Part shown: positions 32,547 to 43,324 of the stretch, one piece after another
Layout of the letters: the number at the start of each line of letters is the position of its first letter
Position numbering within the stretch: the first letter of the stretch is position 1
Origin: Galeruca laticollis
Lineage: Eukaryota; Arthropoda; Insecta; Coleoptera; Chrysomelidae
Length of the DNA: 64,000 nucleotides
Assembly (NCBI GenBank): GCA_963921935.1
Contig: OY998175.1
Location: 156,424,809 to 156,488,808, forward strand
Reading direction: 5' to 3'
Notes under the pieces: generated by a model
What the model was told of the DNA's origin: nothing
Database searches by the model: none
The model's input: only the letters and a program-made list of their open reading frames with translations
Translations under genes and position numbers: made by a program

Positions 32547-33450
32547 TCAGCAAACTTTAAAAAAATACCTTCAGGAAAATGACCCTGAAAAATCGCTGGA
32601 AAATATTTTTGAGTTCCTAAAATATCTGCTATGGAGTGGAATAAACACTTAAAAACATAATACTGTGATTATCTCCAAAAAAGACATACTAAAGGTATCC
32701 TAGAAATACAATTTTCGATATATCGATGAGATTGTGAAAAAATATACTCAGGTACTTTTTGTCCTTATACTTCAAGTAAGGGGTGGGGGAAGGTTCAACC
32801 TAAAAAACAATTGTCATAACACTTTTTTGTTTTTAATCTATATCAATGTTTTTGGCGTAATTTAAGAGTTTTTCCTCTTTAATAAGATATGCTTAACAAA
32901 AATAACAAAACTGAGCAACATTGTCAACGCTATGTGAAAAGTCGACAATTTTCCCATTTTTCTCGGAAATTTCAAATGTAATGTGGCATTTTTCAAATTC
33001 TGATGAAAAGGGGTTAATAAAATAGGAATCTATTCCAAGATACAAGATTTACAATATCAGATTTAAAAATTTAAAAAATGCTTCAATTTACACTTGAAAT
33101 TTCTGAATGGATACAAAATTATCTAATTTTGTTATCAATCTTATTAAACAGAAAAACTCTTTTAAATGCAGCTAAAATCATTAATATCGGTTAAAAAACG
33201 AAAAAGTTCATTTGTTCATAAGTTTGAACCTTCCCCACCCATTATTTGAAGAATAATGGCAAAAAATCTAAATTAAATTTATTCATAATCTCATCAAGAT
33301 TTCAAAAATTGTATTTTTAGGACACCTTTAGTATGTTTTTTAGGAGTATTATGTTTTCGAGTGTTCATTCCATATTTTAGAGACTGCAAAATATTTTCCA
33401 ACAATTTTTCAGGATCACTTACCTAAAGGTAATTTTTTTGAAAATTGTAC
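32547..33450. mobile_element. fold-back element with ~250-bp inverted arms
   Basis: 32547-32800 and 33215-33450 are inverted copies with mismatches: CCTGAAAAAT..GGAAAATATTT, CATACTAAAGGT, GATGAGATTATGA and GGTGGGGAAGGTTCAA recur in reverse. The middle (~410 bp) has no coding capacity. A MITE or fold-back transposon is likely; target duplication not resolved. Confidence 0.65.
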
Positions 33451-36400
33451 CATGATGCTTTTCTGAGATGTGGCCTACAGTCGTTCTTAGTTGTTCACCC
33501 TGTACATTTAAAATAAAATAGCAAAAAAAGCAATAAAGGATTTAAAACGTTTATTCACTATTAATGAACAGTACAGTAAATTTGAAAAAAACAGGTATAA
33601 AATTAGAAAAAAGAATATCTTGTCCAGGAATCCAACCTGAAAAAAAAATTGTCTAAGCGTATTACATAACAAGTGTGGAAAGTGGAAACTATTGAACACA
33701 TTCAGTGAAAGCAAGAGATAAAAAAGGGTATATTAATCTGTATTTGCCATAACGTAACATACTTTGAAACTGAATTAATAAAGTTTAACTGATACACATA
33801 CATTACAGCTAGTATACAAAAAATTTATTAGAATAGTTTTTTAATAATATTAAAACTAATAAAAATTTTACACCATAAAGATTTAATGAAACATTACGCT
33901 AAATCAACAGAATCTGATTAAAGAAAATTCTATCGTTTACTTACGCCTCAACCATTCCATAACGTACACTGTAAAATCCTTATCTGTGAAACATTTAAAG
34001 GTGTTCTGAACAGTACCTAATAAAACAATTACTTTAGATCAAATTGTGCCCATGTAGACCTTTGATCTATCATCATAAACACATCAAACTTGATTTTCAG
34101 CCAATTGACTGGGACCCATTTTCTGTAAGATACATGCGGGGTTCTTCAAAGGAATAATAACATATTTTATTTCGAGAAGTGACTTTTCATGATTCACCTT
34201 CTATTACATGCATCACTCCGTTTGGCAGGTAAATTCATACTTCTTTTCTTTATAAAATAATATACTATTCACATCTTGTTATTTTCATCCTGGAACATAT
34301 TGTATATTAACATTGTGGAATTGTAACTCAATGAATACTAAGCATTATTAATACACTGTATACAAAGAAAACTACTTATGAAGAAGAGATATGAACACAT
34401 TATTAATTTAAATGAGTTTATAATTATTTGTATCCAATTGATTATCCAATAGCTGTGTTTCTACAATAATAAATAATAAATGTTTGTTGACTGGAGCAGT
34501 CAGTGTAATAAGTTACATATTCTTCAACTAGATTATATATTGTATTCAGTGTATTTTCAAAGTTATTTATGTTTTTTAACTCTTAAACAGTCTCTAATTG
34601 TTCACAAGAATTGTTAGTATTAATGTTAAAATTTTCTAAACCTACAAAACTATATTGATGGCTTTGACTACTACTAGAGAAACTAGAACCAGAGATACTT
34701 GATTCAATATTTTCTGTGCTGTTTAATACAATGTCTGTATCATTACTATGTGAAATAGATACTCCCTTTTCATTATATAATTACCAACTATTTGTTTTTT
34801 ATTTTATTCATGTAAGTAGCTTCTGAAACATCTTGAATATTGAAAATATTTTATTCTAGATTCAAATATCTGCCAACATATGAGCATGTTTTATTATTAA
34901 TAATAATATCTACCCTATTGCAATATTAGGTTTTTTGTAGGGTATAATGCTTATCTAGGATTTGAAATATTGTCAATAGTTTTTAAAATATACTTACTAA
35001 CTAAAATATTTTAAAAGTTGTAAAAAACCCTTATTTTGTAAACTCTATTATATAATGTTAGTGTACAATTCCGCCACCTGGAATTTCAATGTATAATAGT
35101 CGATTAAAGTATTGAATGAGTATTAAGTTTTAATAATTATGATTTTGGAATAGATACTCACCGATAACAATTGTTGTTCGTCCATTATAACAAGAATTAT
35201 AACTATGTATAGAAACTGTAGCTAAGTAGGACCTAACGAAAACGAAGACCAGTTTATTCAAGTACTTCTTGCAAAAAATGTGCTTCCTGCAAATAAAATA
35301 TAACACAAAACTGAAAACCATCCGCCATTTCATGCTTGTCATTTGTTTGCACAGATCACAGATCATATGACTAGCTCAGATAACTAATGTTTGTTTCGTT
35401 CGTCAGTTCCTCTTCTGTTTTTTTCTTTTTTTTTATGTTACTGTGATGTTTAATATGAGATATTACTGAGAAGGAAGTTACTAAAAATTATTTCGAAAGA
35501 TGTGAAATTAACTACAACACATGTGATCATCTTAGAAACATGTTAATTTGTAATATTACAGTAACGTTCTGTATGTGACATTAGTGAGAAGTATACAAAT
35601 TAACATCGTATGAATGTTTCCTATAGGAAGTTGCTAAAAAGAAGTTCATAGGATGTGTATGTAACTGCAAATTCAAGTATTATTGTGTACATAAAAAATA
35701 TGTTTTATTTAGAAAACATGGATGTTAATAGAGTTGGTAAAAAAATTAGGACATCTCGGAGATATCTTATTAACGTTCTAAATAAACATCACGAAAAGTC
35801 TCTATAAAGAACATCACAAAAAAGGTTTGTTATGTTTCTTGTTTAGTGGGAGTTTAGTAGTCGTTAACAGGAAAATATTTTCCCTCAAAAAAAGTATTCA
35901 AATTCAAGTAGAAATCCTCGATCTTAGTGCAAGGAGATCTGTACAAAACAATAGCGTTTATTTTAGCATTCTCACATTTCATATTGACTATAACTCCAAT
36001 AACTTCACCAATCTCGGTGAATTCATGATATAATAATCATCACGGATATAATATATCACAACTCCATCATTTTGGTTGATTCTATATTCAGTTAAGGTTA
36101 GCGAGTCTGAATTTTTTACTTCCAACGTTCCTGTTAGAGCTTTGAGGCAAAATGAGTTCAGAACTTCAGATAGATAGAGTTGCAACTCGTCGAAATGCTT
36201 ATTTGAGCATCGTTGTTATTATGGAAGATTGAGAAACAGTCAGAAATACCGAAGACTTGTTTAAAAAAGTTGAGGTTATTTATTTTATTTATAATTATTG
36301 TTTCATTGTCGTATTCGATTCGAAAAAAAAGTATGAAGGAAAATAATACAGTTGAAAATTGGTGAGAGAGAAATGATTAGATTAGTCATATTCATTGTAA

Positions 36401-36900
36401 AATAAACAAATAATTGAGTTTTAGAAAATACAAGTACTGGTTTAGACTCTCTATTCTGTGTATTCAGAAGGGTTTTATGTAACAAATTTGGTATGACGGA
36501 CCGCAGAAAAATATGGGCTTTAAATTTTTTATGTAAAAATATGCGGTTTCTATTTAAAAAAAATTTTGATGACGTCACATCTGGTGAGGTAGAGAGGGGT
36601 AAACATTTTTTTAGAAAAACAGTTAAAAAATAAAAATTGACCTGTCCGCGCTTTTCCCCTGGAAATAATTAACTCGTGAGATAATGGACCGTTTCCACAC
36701 TTTATGAACGAATTGTATATTATACATAAGGTGGTGAAGAAAAAGCAGAGGTAGGCTAACAATAATTCGCAAAGAACTAGGTATTGGTACCGACTTCAAG
36801 TACACTATTATAAATAATCTGTCAAGAGCCTCCATTGTTGTTATGTGTGCTAAAGGAGAAAGAAGGTGAAGGTGAAATAAAAGTTGTAGGCCGTAAAAAT
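33451..36900. other. long AT-rich stretch without a recognised gene
   Basis: Only short frames. 35440-35830 carries recurrent GATGTT/AACATC words. On the minus strand 34583-34780 is an open Ser/Asn-rich stretch (NIESSISGSSFSSSSQSHQY) without a Met, discussed in the findings. Nothing else recognised. Confidence 0.45.
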
Positions 36901-36949
36901 GTCTACAAAAATTGTTCTGATGGTCAAATGAAGATAACCATGAAAAAGT

Positions 36950-37120
36950 ACAAAATGTTGGCATGGGATATGTAGCTCATAACGAAGATCAAGAGCGGCA
37001 ATTAGCGAAGTACCTTATATGTTGCTTGGATATATATTTTGGTATTTCCATATAATGTCTGAACGTTTCGGCACGTCTCAAATAAGTTCAGAATGATGTT
37101 TTCTCACTGAGTGGCATCAA
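36950..37120 (+). pseudogene. possible pogo/DDE_1 transposase N-terminal fragment
   Basis: One frame reads GYVAHNEDQERQLAKYLIC and continues CLDIYFGIS to a stop. This resembles the 'EEQEQxLxxYI...YGL' segment ahead of the DDE domain in pogo/Tigger-like proteins. Short and without catalytic motifs. Confidence 0.3.
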
Positions 37121-38150
37121 AGTTTTCATAGAAGAGAATGTTTTTGTTGAAAATGTTCGAGATTTTAATAATTTTGTCCATTTACTTTATTAATTAAGTG
37201 AAAAAAATTGTAGACGATAACCTTTCTCATTTTTTCTCCCATATAATATGCGCGATAAGTGGTTGTCGATGTCAAGCTCGCTTTTCAAGTGTTTATTTTG
37301 ATCATATCTAAATGCGATGAACGAATGATAGATAATTCAATTTTTTTTCACAAATTTTTTGTACCAATAAATATGAGAATGATAATACGATATTTTTGAT
37401 GGTGAAATTTGACAAATGTTAACTTTCAACCGATCATAAAATTAGAATAAGGGAATCCTTATAAATGCATTTAGTATTAGACTCGTCGGGACTCGGGACT
37501 CCTCGCCATCTTTCGTCTTAGGGATGTCGGAAACTACTATTCAAGCTACCATGTGTCGGAAGTGTCAAAAGGTATCGATAAATATCGTATTGATATTTTG
37601 TACAAATATCGATTTTGATAGTTTTAATAAAAAATATCGACATATCGGTATTAAGCCTAATCAAGCTCAATCATTTCACATTAAATAATAGATACCAATA
37701 ATAAATAAAGAACAATAATTTTCGAAAATTTATATCGATACATCGAAAAATTGAATAATATCGGTATATCGGACTAAGCAATATCTATGTTTTCTGGACA
37801 TCCCGTTCATAAAACAACCGCCTAATTCGTGAATTTCCTCACGCCTTTTATAGAATAAGTATAGTTTGTGGCATCACTTGTATTTTATATTGTGTAGTAT
37901 TAAACTCAATAAAAATTCTATTTCTTGCCTGACAAATTATATACCTACAGGACGATATAATCGAAGAGATTTATTGAGGAAAAAAATCACTCGAAGTAAG
38001 TCAACACCATACTATAAAAATGACGTCACAGAAGTCTTATATGCATGCCAAAAGGCATGACAATGTTTACCCCTACCTTGATAATGCCGGGAGGTAATGG
38101 AAACCGAATGTTACCTTTGGAAAATATTAATCTAAAGATGCAATACCGGG
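37121..38150. other. no gene recognised; TATCGAT-rich patch
   Basis: 37570-37790 is enriched in TATCGAT/ATATCG words, a simple-sequence patch. No coding capacity seen. Confidence 0.4.
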
Positions 38151-38179
38151 TACAAAAAATGGAAATAATAGTTTTACCA

Positions 38180-39170
38180 TTGTGAATTATACCATAGTAA
38201 GTCAATTCTTGAAGAAATGCCCAACTTCAATATGATTGATGGATTTCCATTAGATCACATGCATCTCATATGTCGGGGTGTAGTGAAAAAACGACTTGTT
38301 ATCTTGTGGTGTTATGGCAAACCATCTACCGAAATATCATTTTCATGTATAATAGAAATATCTGATAATTTGGAAATATTAGCGCAAAACATATCTCGTT
38401 GGAATTCGATAGAAAACCAAAATCGTTGCATGAAGTGAAAAGGTGGAAAGCAACAGAGCTCAGTTAATTTTCATTTTATAGAGAACCTGTCATTCTGAAG
38501 GGACGTTTGAATGGAGATAGATATCAACGTTATTTGGAGTTAACATGCTGCTTTAAAAATTTTAGCAAATTCAAAACACATCGATAAAATTGACTATGCT
38601 TCATCTCCCTTAGTATATTTTGTAAATACATTTAAGATTCTACATAGTGGTGAAAATATCTCATATAACGTCCATGATTTATTGCATATCATTGTAGATG
38701 TTAAAAACCATGGTCCTCTTGACGATTTTAGTACTTTCCCATTTTGAATATTTCATGCGGGGTATTCTTAAATCAATAAGAAAAAGTGGAAAGCCACTAC
38801 AACAAATTATAAAACAACAAAGTGAAAAAAATTATAAATCTGTAAATTCAGATATTAATAAAAAAGTTCCAATTAACAAAAAAATTCCAGTTTGTAATAA
38901 TGACCACTCTGAGGGTCCAACATTGATAATTAATATTTCAAAGCCATTCAATAAAATAATATTCGATAAATTAACTTTAGAAACAAATAATAACTGCTGT
39001 TTTCATCTTTGTGAAGATAATGGTCTCTTATAAAATTATTCAAAGTTCCTGAAAATGTCGATCTTTAATCGTGTATGTGGTTACTTCCAGGAACAATATT
39101 TGAACGCATATCACTTTACAGACAAACATAAAGGTTTAAGAACGATAATTTTCTGCTCACCATCGAAATA
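38180..39170 (+). pseudogene. CACTA/EnSpm-like transposase relic (C-terminal half)
   Basis: Pieces in three frames: MIDGFPLDHMHLICRGVVKK (38217-38438), a decayed middle with IDKIDYASSPLVYFVNTF, then NVHDLLHI and GPLDDFSTFPFEYFM with KSIRKSGKPLQQI (38640-39033), and NNNCCFHLCEDN near the end. The 'NVHDLLHI ... GPL..F..FPFE.FM' pattern resembles the DUF4218-type region of CACTA-like transposases. That assignment is from memory of the pattern and moderate at best. Confidence 0.5.
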
Positions 39171-40064
39171 AATTAGTTAATAATTAATTACGTAAAAAAA
39201 TATAGGTATTCAATAAAAAAAATACATTATTATTGTGAAAAAGTGTATTGCTGATTTAGTTAGACAATTATTGACCTCAAATTATTTAATATATGGTGAA
39301 AAAATGAACTAAGAATACAATCAAAAATAATCCTGAGAGAAAATTCGGGACCGAAAAAAATGGCTGGCTACCAAAAGCTACGATAATGTTAGAATTCTCC
39401 CTATAAAGTAGCAGGGATCACCCATTTTTAACTTTAAACTATCTGCACTTTAAGGTGACGAGTTTTTACTATCCAATAGTCACTTTATAGTTTCAGCTAC
39501 TACTTTGGATCTTTGTAATTTCAAGTACCTACTTTTCTGAGAGTTTACAATCTGGTAGCCTCTGCCACTAGAAAGTTACTATAAACAGCCAAAAATTTTG
39601 ATAGCCAGGCACTGGCATACTTTTATTATTTATTATTTGTTTTATCGTATACTTACCTTTTCTATTCTTTTCTTTTTCCTCTATGCTAAGCTCCATTCAT
39701 GCCGAATACATGTAGACCTTTCACTCTTTGGGTTCTGGCGCGACTAATTTTATCAAAATATTTTCTAGTTATTAATTTTATTATAGCTAAACGATTTTGT
39801 CACATAATTTGTTATTCTTGTTACTTTTAAATATTTTTTATTATTAACAATTTTAATAAAATTTTGTAAAGTATAGTTTTCATTCAAACACTAAAATAAT
39901 ATATTCCACCCCTATTCTGTGCCTTTAAAATGACCTGGTCGAATCGCTTAATTCACCTATCATGTTCAGAGAGAACTGTTTCTTTCCATGTGTGAGAACT
40001 GTATAAGCTTATTGAAAAGGTGAATTTATTTATTTGAATTGACAGAGAAGAAAAATTTTACTCA

Positions 40065-40067
<3 letters not shown>
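39171..40067. other. no gene recognised
   Basis: AT-rich spacer ending in the (AT)n that the mariner entered. Confidence 0.5.

Positions 40068-40105
<38 letters not shown>
40068..40105. repeat. (AT)n microsatellite, left of mariner
   Basis: About 38 bp of alternating A and T. The matching half lies at 41991-42031. Confidence 0.95.
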
Positions 40106-40109
<4 letters not shown>

Positions 40110-41986
40110 GTGGCCCAAAAGTCTGGAAACGGCCAATTATCTCGTAAACTGCTAGTCCTAATTGTACAAAATTCGGGGTACACCTATTTTGCGATACGGA
40201 AATTCCAGATTTAATATTTGCAATGTTGCCAGATTTCCTGTTTCTCTTATATTATTAGTAACTTTGGTTTTTCAAATGCATCACCCTGTATATTCAGTCG
40301 CTTTTGGAACCTCCTATTCAATACGAGTTCAACCATATGTAACACTTATGATTTTCTGTAGTCTGGAAGGTCTTAAATACATAAAACAGTAAAAAATATG
40401 TAGATTTGAAGTAATTTCAATGTAGAATGCTGTGACTGACATTTGTCCACCATTTACATGATTAACTAAAATTGTCAGTAGTTTGATGTGTTTTGAAAAG
40501 TTCTGCAAGGTAAATTGCTTCTCTAAAATGGCTCTTAACGAAAAAGAACGAATTACTATTCTAATGATGAGAGGGTACGGCGATAGAAAAAGATCTTATT
40601 GTGAAGTAGCCAATTTGTTCAACGATACTTTCCCAAACCGTTCTCCTATTCATAAGGCGACGGTACAAAAAACTGTAAAGCGATTTGAGGAATCTGGAGG
40701 AGTAAAAGACAGATACCGATCATGTAGACCGAAAACAGTTATGAATGACAACAAAACTTTAGATATAATGCAGAGTTTTGTTGAAGATCCACATACATCC
40801 TCACGCAGGGTTGCACAAGTACATGATGTAGGTCGTTCTTCAGTCTTACGTATACTACATAAGACTAAATTTAAACCATACAAAATTCAGTTATTGCAAG
40901 AATTAAGTGAAGATGACTTCGATCGTAGATTAGAGTTTACTGAGGTAATGATGGATAAAATTGAAAATGATGAAAATTTTGTTAACAGAATATGTTTTTC
41001 CGATGAAGCAACCTTTACACTTTGTGGCAGTGTAAATCGACACAATTTAAGGTACTGGAGTGACGTAAATCCCCACTGGATGCGTGAGAACCATACTCAA
41101 AGACCCCAAAAATTAAATGTATGGTCAGGTATAGTAGGTACTCAGTTAATTGGGCCATTTTTTATCGAAGGAAATTTAACGTCAGATAAATATGAACTTC
41201 TACTTAGAAATGAAATTGTACCTACACTGAGAAACTTGTTTGGAGCCAATTTTAATAATATATGGTTTCAGCAAGATGGAGCTCCAGCTCATTTTGGTGT
41301 AAATGTCCGGCGTTATTTAGATGGGATATTTCCCGGACGACGGATTGGTAGACGAGGTAGAATTGAATGGCCTCCACGTTCACCTGATTTCAATCCTAAA
41401 GATTATTTTTATTGGGGATACTTGAAAAATTCAGTTTACAAAACTAAACCAGCAAGTCTTGCAGATCTAAGGCAACGAATTATCGATGAATCTCGATTAA
41501 TTTCTAGACAATCATGGAGAAATGTGGTAGATGCATTCTACCATCGATTAGGGTACTGTCAACTCACAAATGGAGCACATTTTGAACACTTGATAAAGTA
41601 ACCATTGAGTTAAAAATGTTGCAATATTTCAATTGTTACGATTTAATGTAGTTGAAAATAGTTTGTATTAAAACATTTAATGAGACAATTAGGCGTTGTC
41701 AGACTTGTGTTTTATTTATTTAAGACCTTCCAGACTACATAAAATCATAAGTGTTACATATGATTGAACTCGTATTGAATAGGAGATTCCAAAAATGATT
41801 GAATATACAGGAAGATGCATTTGAAAAACCAAAGTTACTAATAATATAAGAGAAACTGGAAATCTGGCAACATTGCAAATATTAAATCTGGAATCTGCGT
41901 ATCGCAAAATAGGTGTACCCCAAATTTTGTACAATTAGGACTAGCAGTTTACGAGATAATTGGCCGTTTCCAGACTTTTGGGCCAC

Positions 41987-41990
<4 letters not shown>
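40106..41990 (+). mobile_element. mariner-type DNA transposon, DD41D, apparently intact
   Basis: About 285-bp TIRs (40106-40391 and 41708-41990) begin CAGAGTGGCCCAAAAGTCTG and differ at few positions. TA flanks both ends, inside an alternating TA tract, in line with the TA target of Tc1/mariner. A single uninterrupted transposase gene lies between. The long TIRs and DD41D spacing fit the rosa/DD41D branch rather than classic DD34D mariner. Confidence 0.9.
40528..41601 (+). CDS. mariner DD41D transposase (357 aa)
   Basis: I chose ATG 40528 (MALNEKERITILMMRGYGD); an in-frame ATG at 40483 would add 15 residues. Paired helix-turn-helix domains occupy about residues 1-115 (KATVQKTVKRFEESGGVKD, then GRSSVLRILHK). 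The catalytic triad is Asp in CFSDEATF (codon 41002), Asp in WFQQDGAPAH (41275) and Asp in SPDFNPKDYFYWG (41401). The last two are separated by 41 residues. The linker WSGIVGTQLIGPFF is also typical. No stop or frameshift is seen. It should cut the TIR ends and insert at TA. Confidence 0.9.
   Translation: MALNEKERITILMMRGYGDRKRSYCEVANLFNDTFPNRSPIHKATVQKTVKRFEESGGVKDRYRSCRPKTVMNDNKTLDIMQSFVEDPHTSSRRVAQVHDVGRSSVLRILHKTKFKPYKIQLLQELSEDDFDRRLEFTEVMMDKIENDENFVNRICFSDEATFTLCGSVNRHNLRYWSDVNPHWMRENHTQRPQKLNVWSGIVGTQLIGPFFIEGNLTSDKYELLLRNEIVPTLRNLFGANFNNIWFQQDGAPAHFGVNVRRYLDGIFPGRRIGRRGRIEWPPRSPDFNPKDYFYWGYLKNSVYKTKPASLADLRQRIIDESRLISRQSWRNVVDAFYHRLGYCQLTNGAHFEHLIK

Positions 41991-42031
<41 letters not shown>
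41991..42031. repeat. (TA)n microsatellite, right of mariner
   Basis: About 41 bp of alternating T and A, probably one tract with 40068-40105 before the mariner landed. Confidence 0.95.
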
Positions 42032-42034
<3 letters not shown>

Positions 42035-42035
<1 letters not shown>

Positions 42036-42790
42036 GTTGGAAAAGCTGCTTTCGCAATGATACTTGCTCTCCAGCATTGATCATTGATCCAAGTGTAATC
42101 CCTAAGTTTCGCAAGTTCTTCTGGCAGCAAACTGAAAAAGTTCAATCCAGTTATTACGTGGTCAAAAGGATCTGATTGCAAATCACACAATTCCAGTTGA
42201 AGGTCTGCTCAGTTTACATTTTCAACTGAAATTTTACGGTGCTGACTACAAACTGAAATCTCTCTTTTGGTTTTTTTAAAGTCGCTAAATCGATTTTCGA
42301 ATCTTTCTGCAATTGTGTCAATGTATTTTATGTTTGGTAAATTTGAAACTTCCTCAAAATCCTTCATTTCTTCAAAATGCTCTTCACGACTTTGAAAAAA
42401 TAAAGTATACATTTTTTCCAATGAAGACTTGAAAACCTAAACTTAATTCTTAAACGCATTTATGTGTCCAAATAAGTTGGCAATATTCTGTTGTTTTCGT
42501 TGTAGCTTTAAATTCAATTCGTTAAGGTGAGATGTCGAATCTGTTAAAACTAAAAATTGTGCATCTACCATCTGCTCTCCCAGCTCCGTAGTGTTGGAAC
42601 TGACTTCATCTTTAAGGAAAATTGGAATCTCCTGGCTAAGGGCAAAGAATCGTTGCAAACAGTTTCCCGCCCTTAACCAACGAATATCGGTGTGAAGTAA
42701 CAAGTCCCGATATGTAGCATATACTTCGGCTAAAAAATCAGGAAACTTTCTGTGAGTAACGCATGATTTCACGATTTCCACCTGTAACAA
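42035..42790 (-). pseudogene. hAT-like transposase fragment (FAM200/ZBED5-like)
   Basis: Minus-strand reading from 42790: ATYRDLLLHTDIRWLRAGNC, LQRFFALSQEIPIFLKDE and LTDSTSHLNELNLKLQ, then after stops FEEVSNLPNIKYIDTIAERF. The 'HTDIRWLS.GNCL.RFF.L' block is typical of domesticated-looking hAT proteins. It has stops near 42440 and 42205 and no DNA-binding domain in view. Confidence 0.6.
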
Positions 42791-42839
42791 TATTAGTTAT
42801 TTTAGCCATCACTTTCGTGTAATTCATTCATTCACTTGA

Positions 42840-43050
42840 CGTAAGGATTTTCCACATAGGGTCTCTGGGTGAACAATAGAGTGTATCACTGGGCAGTTGA
42901 TGTTTTGTTTCAAGAATCCTGTCAATCCAATCCATACCTTTAGTTTTTGGTTGTACCATGAAGAGGATAAGATCAAGAATATTCTCTGCCTCACTATCGT
43001 TTGAAGTAGTTCGGATAAAAATTACCAGCTGGTTGCGATCTTCTATCTAT
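42840..43050 (-). pseudogene. unassigned coding-like fragment
   Basis: Open minus-strand stretch reading SNDSEAENILDLILFMVQPK, then MDWIDRILETKHQLPSD and YCSPRDPMWKIL. The composition looks like real protein, but I recognise no family. It lies between hAT-like and pogo-like pieces and could belong to either or neither. Confidence 0.35.
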
Positions 43051-43077
43051 TGCCAGTGGCATCACTCGTTATTTTAT

Positions 43078-43320
43078 TTATATTTTATCGTTGATGTAAG
43101 TTTGCACAATCGATATTCCTGTTTCGTCCACATTGTAAATACAATTAACTGTAAATTTATGCTTTTCCATAAAATCTCCTAGGTTCTTGTAAAACCGGTT
43201 TACTTCAGTTTTGTTGAAGGCAGAATTACGATTTTGACTTGTACCTTCTGGTTTTCGAAGGCTTATCTGGGGATTAGGCTTTAAAAATAGTTCAACCCAA
43301 TCTTCACCAGCCAACCACTA
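43078..43320 (-). pseudogene. pogo-like transposase fragment
   Basis: Contains AGEDWVELFLKPNPQISLRK, then SAFNKTEVNRFYKNL and YNVDETGISIVQT. This is the CENP-B-type DNA-binding end followed by the first catalytic block (NVDETG) of pogo/DDE_1 transposases. The rest of the DDE domain is absent. Confidence 0.7.
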
Positions 43321-43324
43321 CTGA

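Noticed and set aside
37570..37790. TATCGAT-rich patch as a transcription-factor binding cluster
   Set aside because: Looks like degenerate simple sequence. The motif (DREF-like) is short and no promoter or gene is adjacent.
41882..42190. Minus-strand frame running through the mariner end and the (TA)n tract
   Set aside because: Tyr-Ile repeats come from the microsatellite. It merely joins the mariner TIR to the hAT-like fragment.
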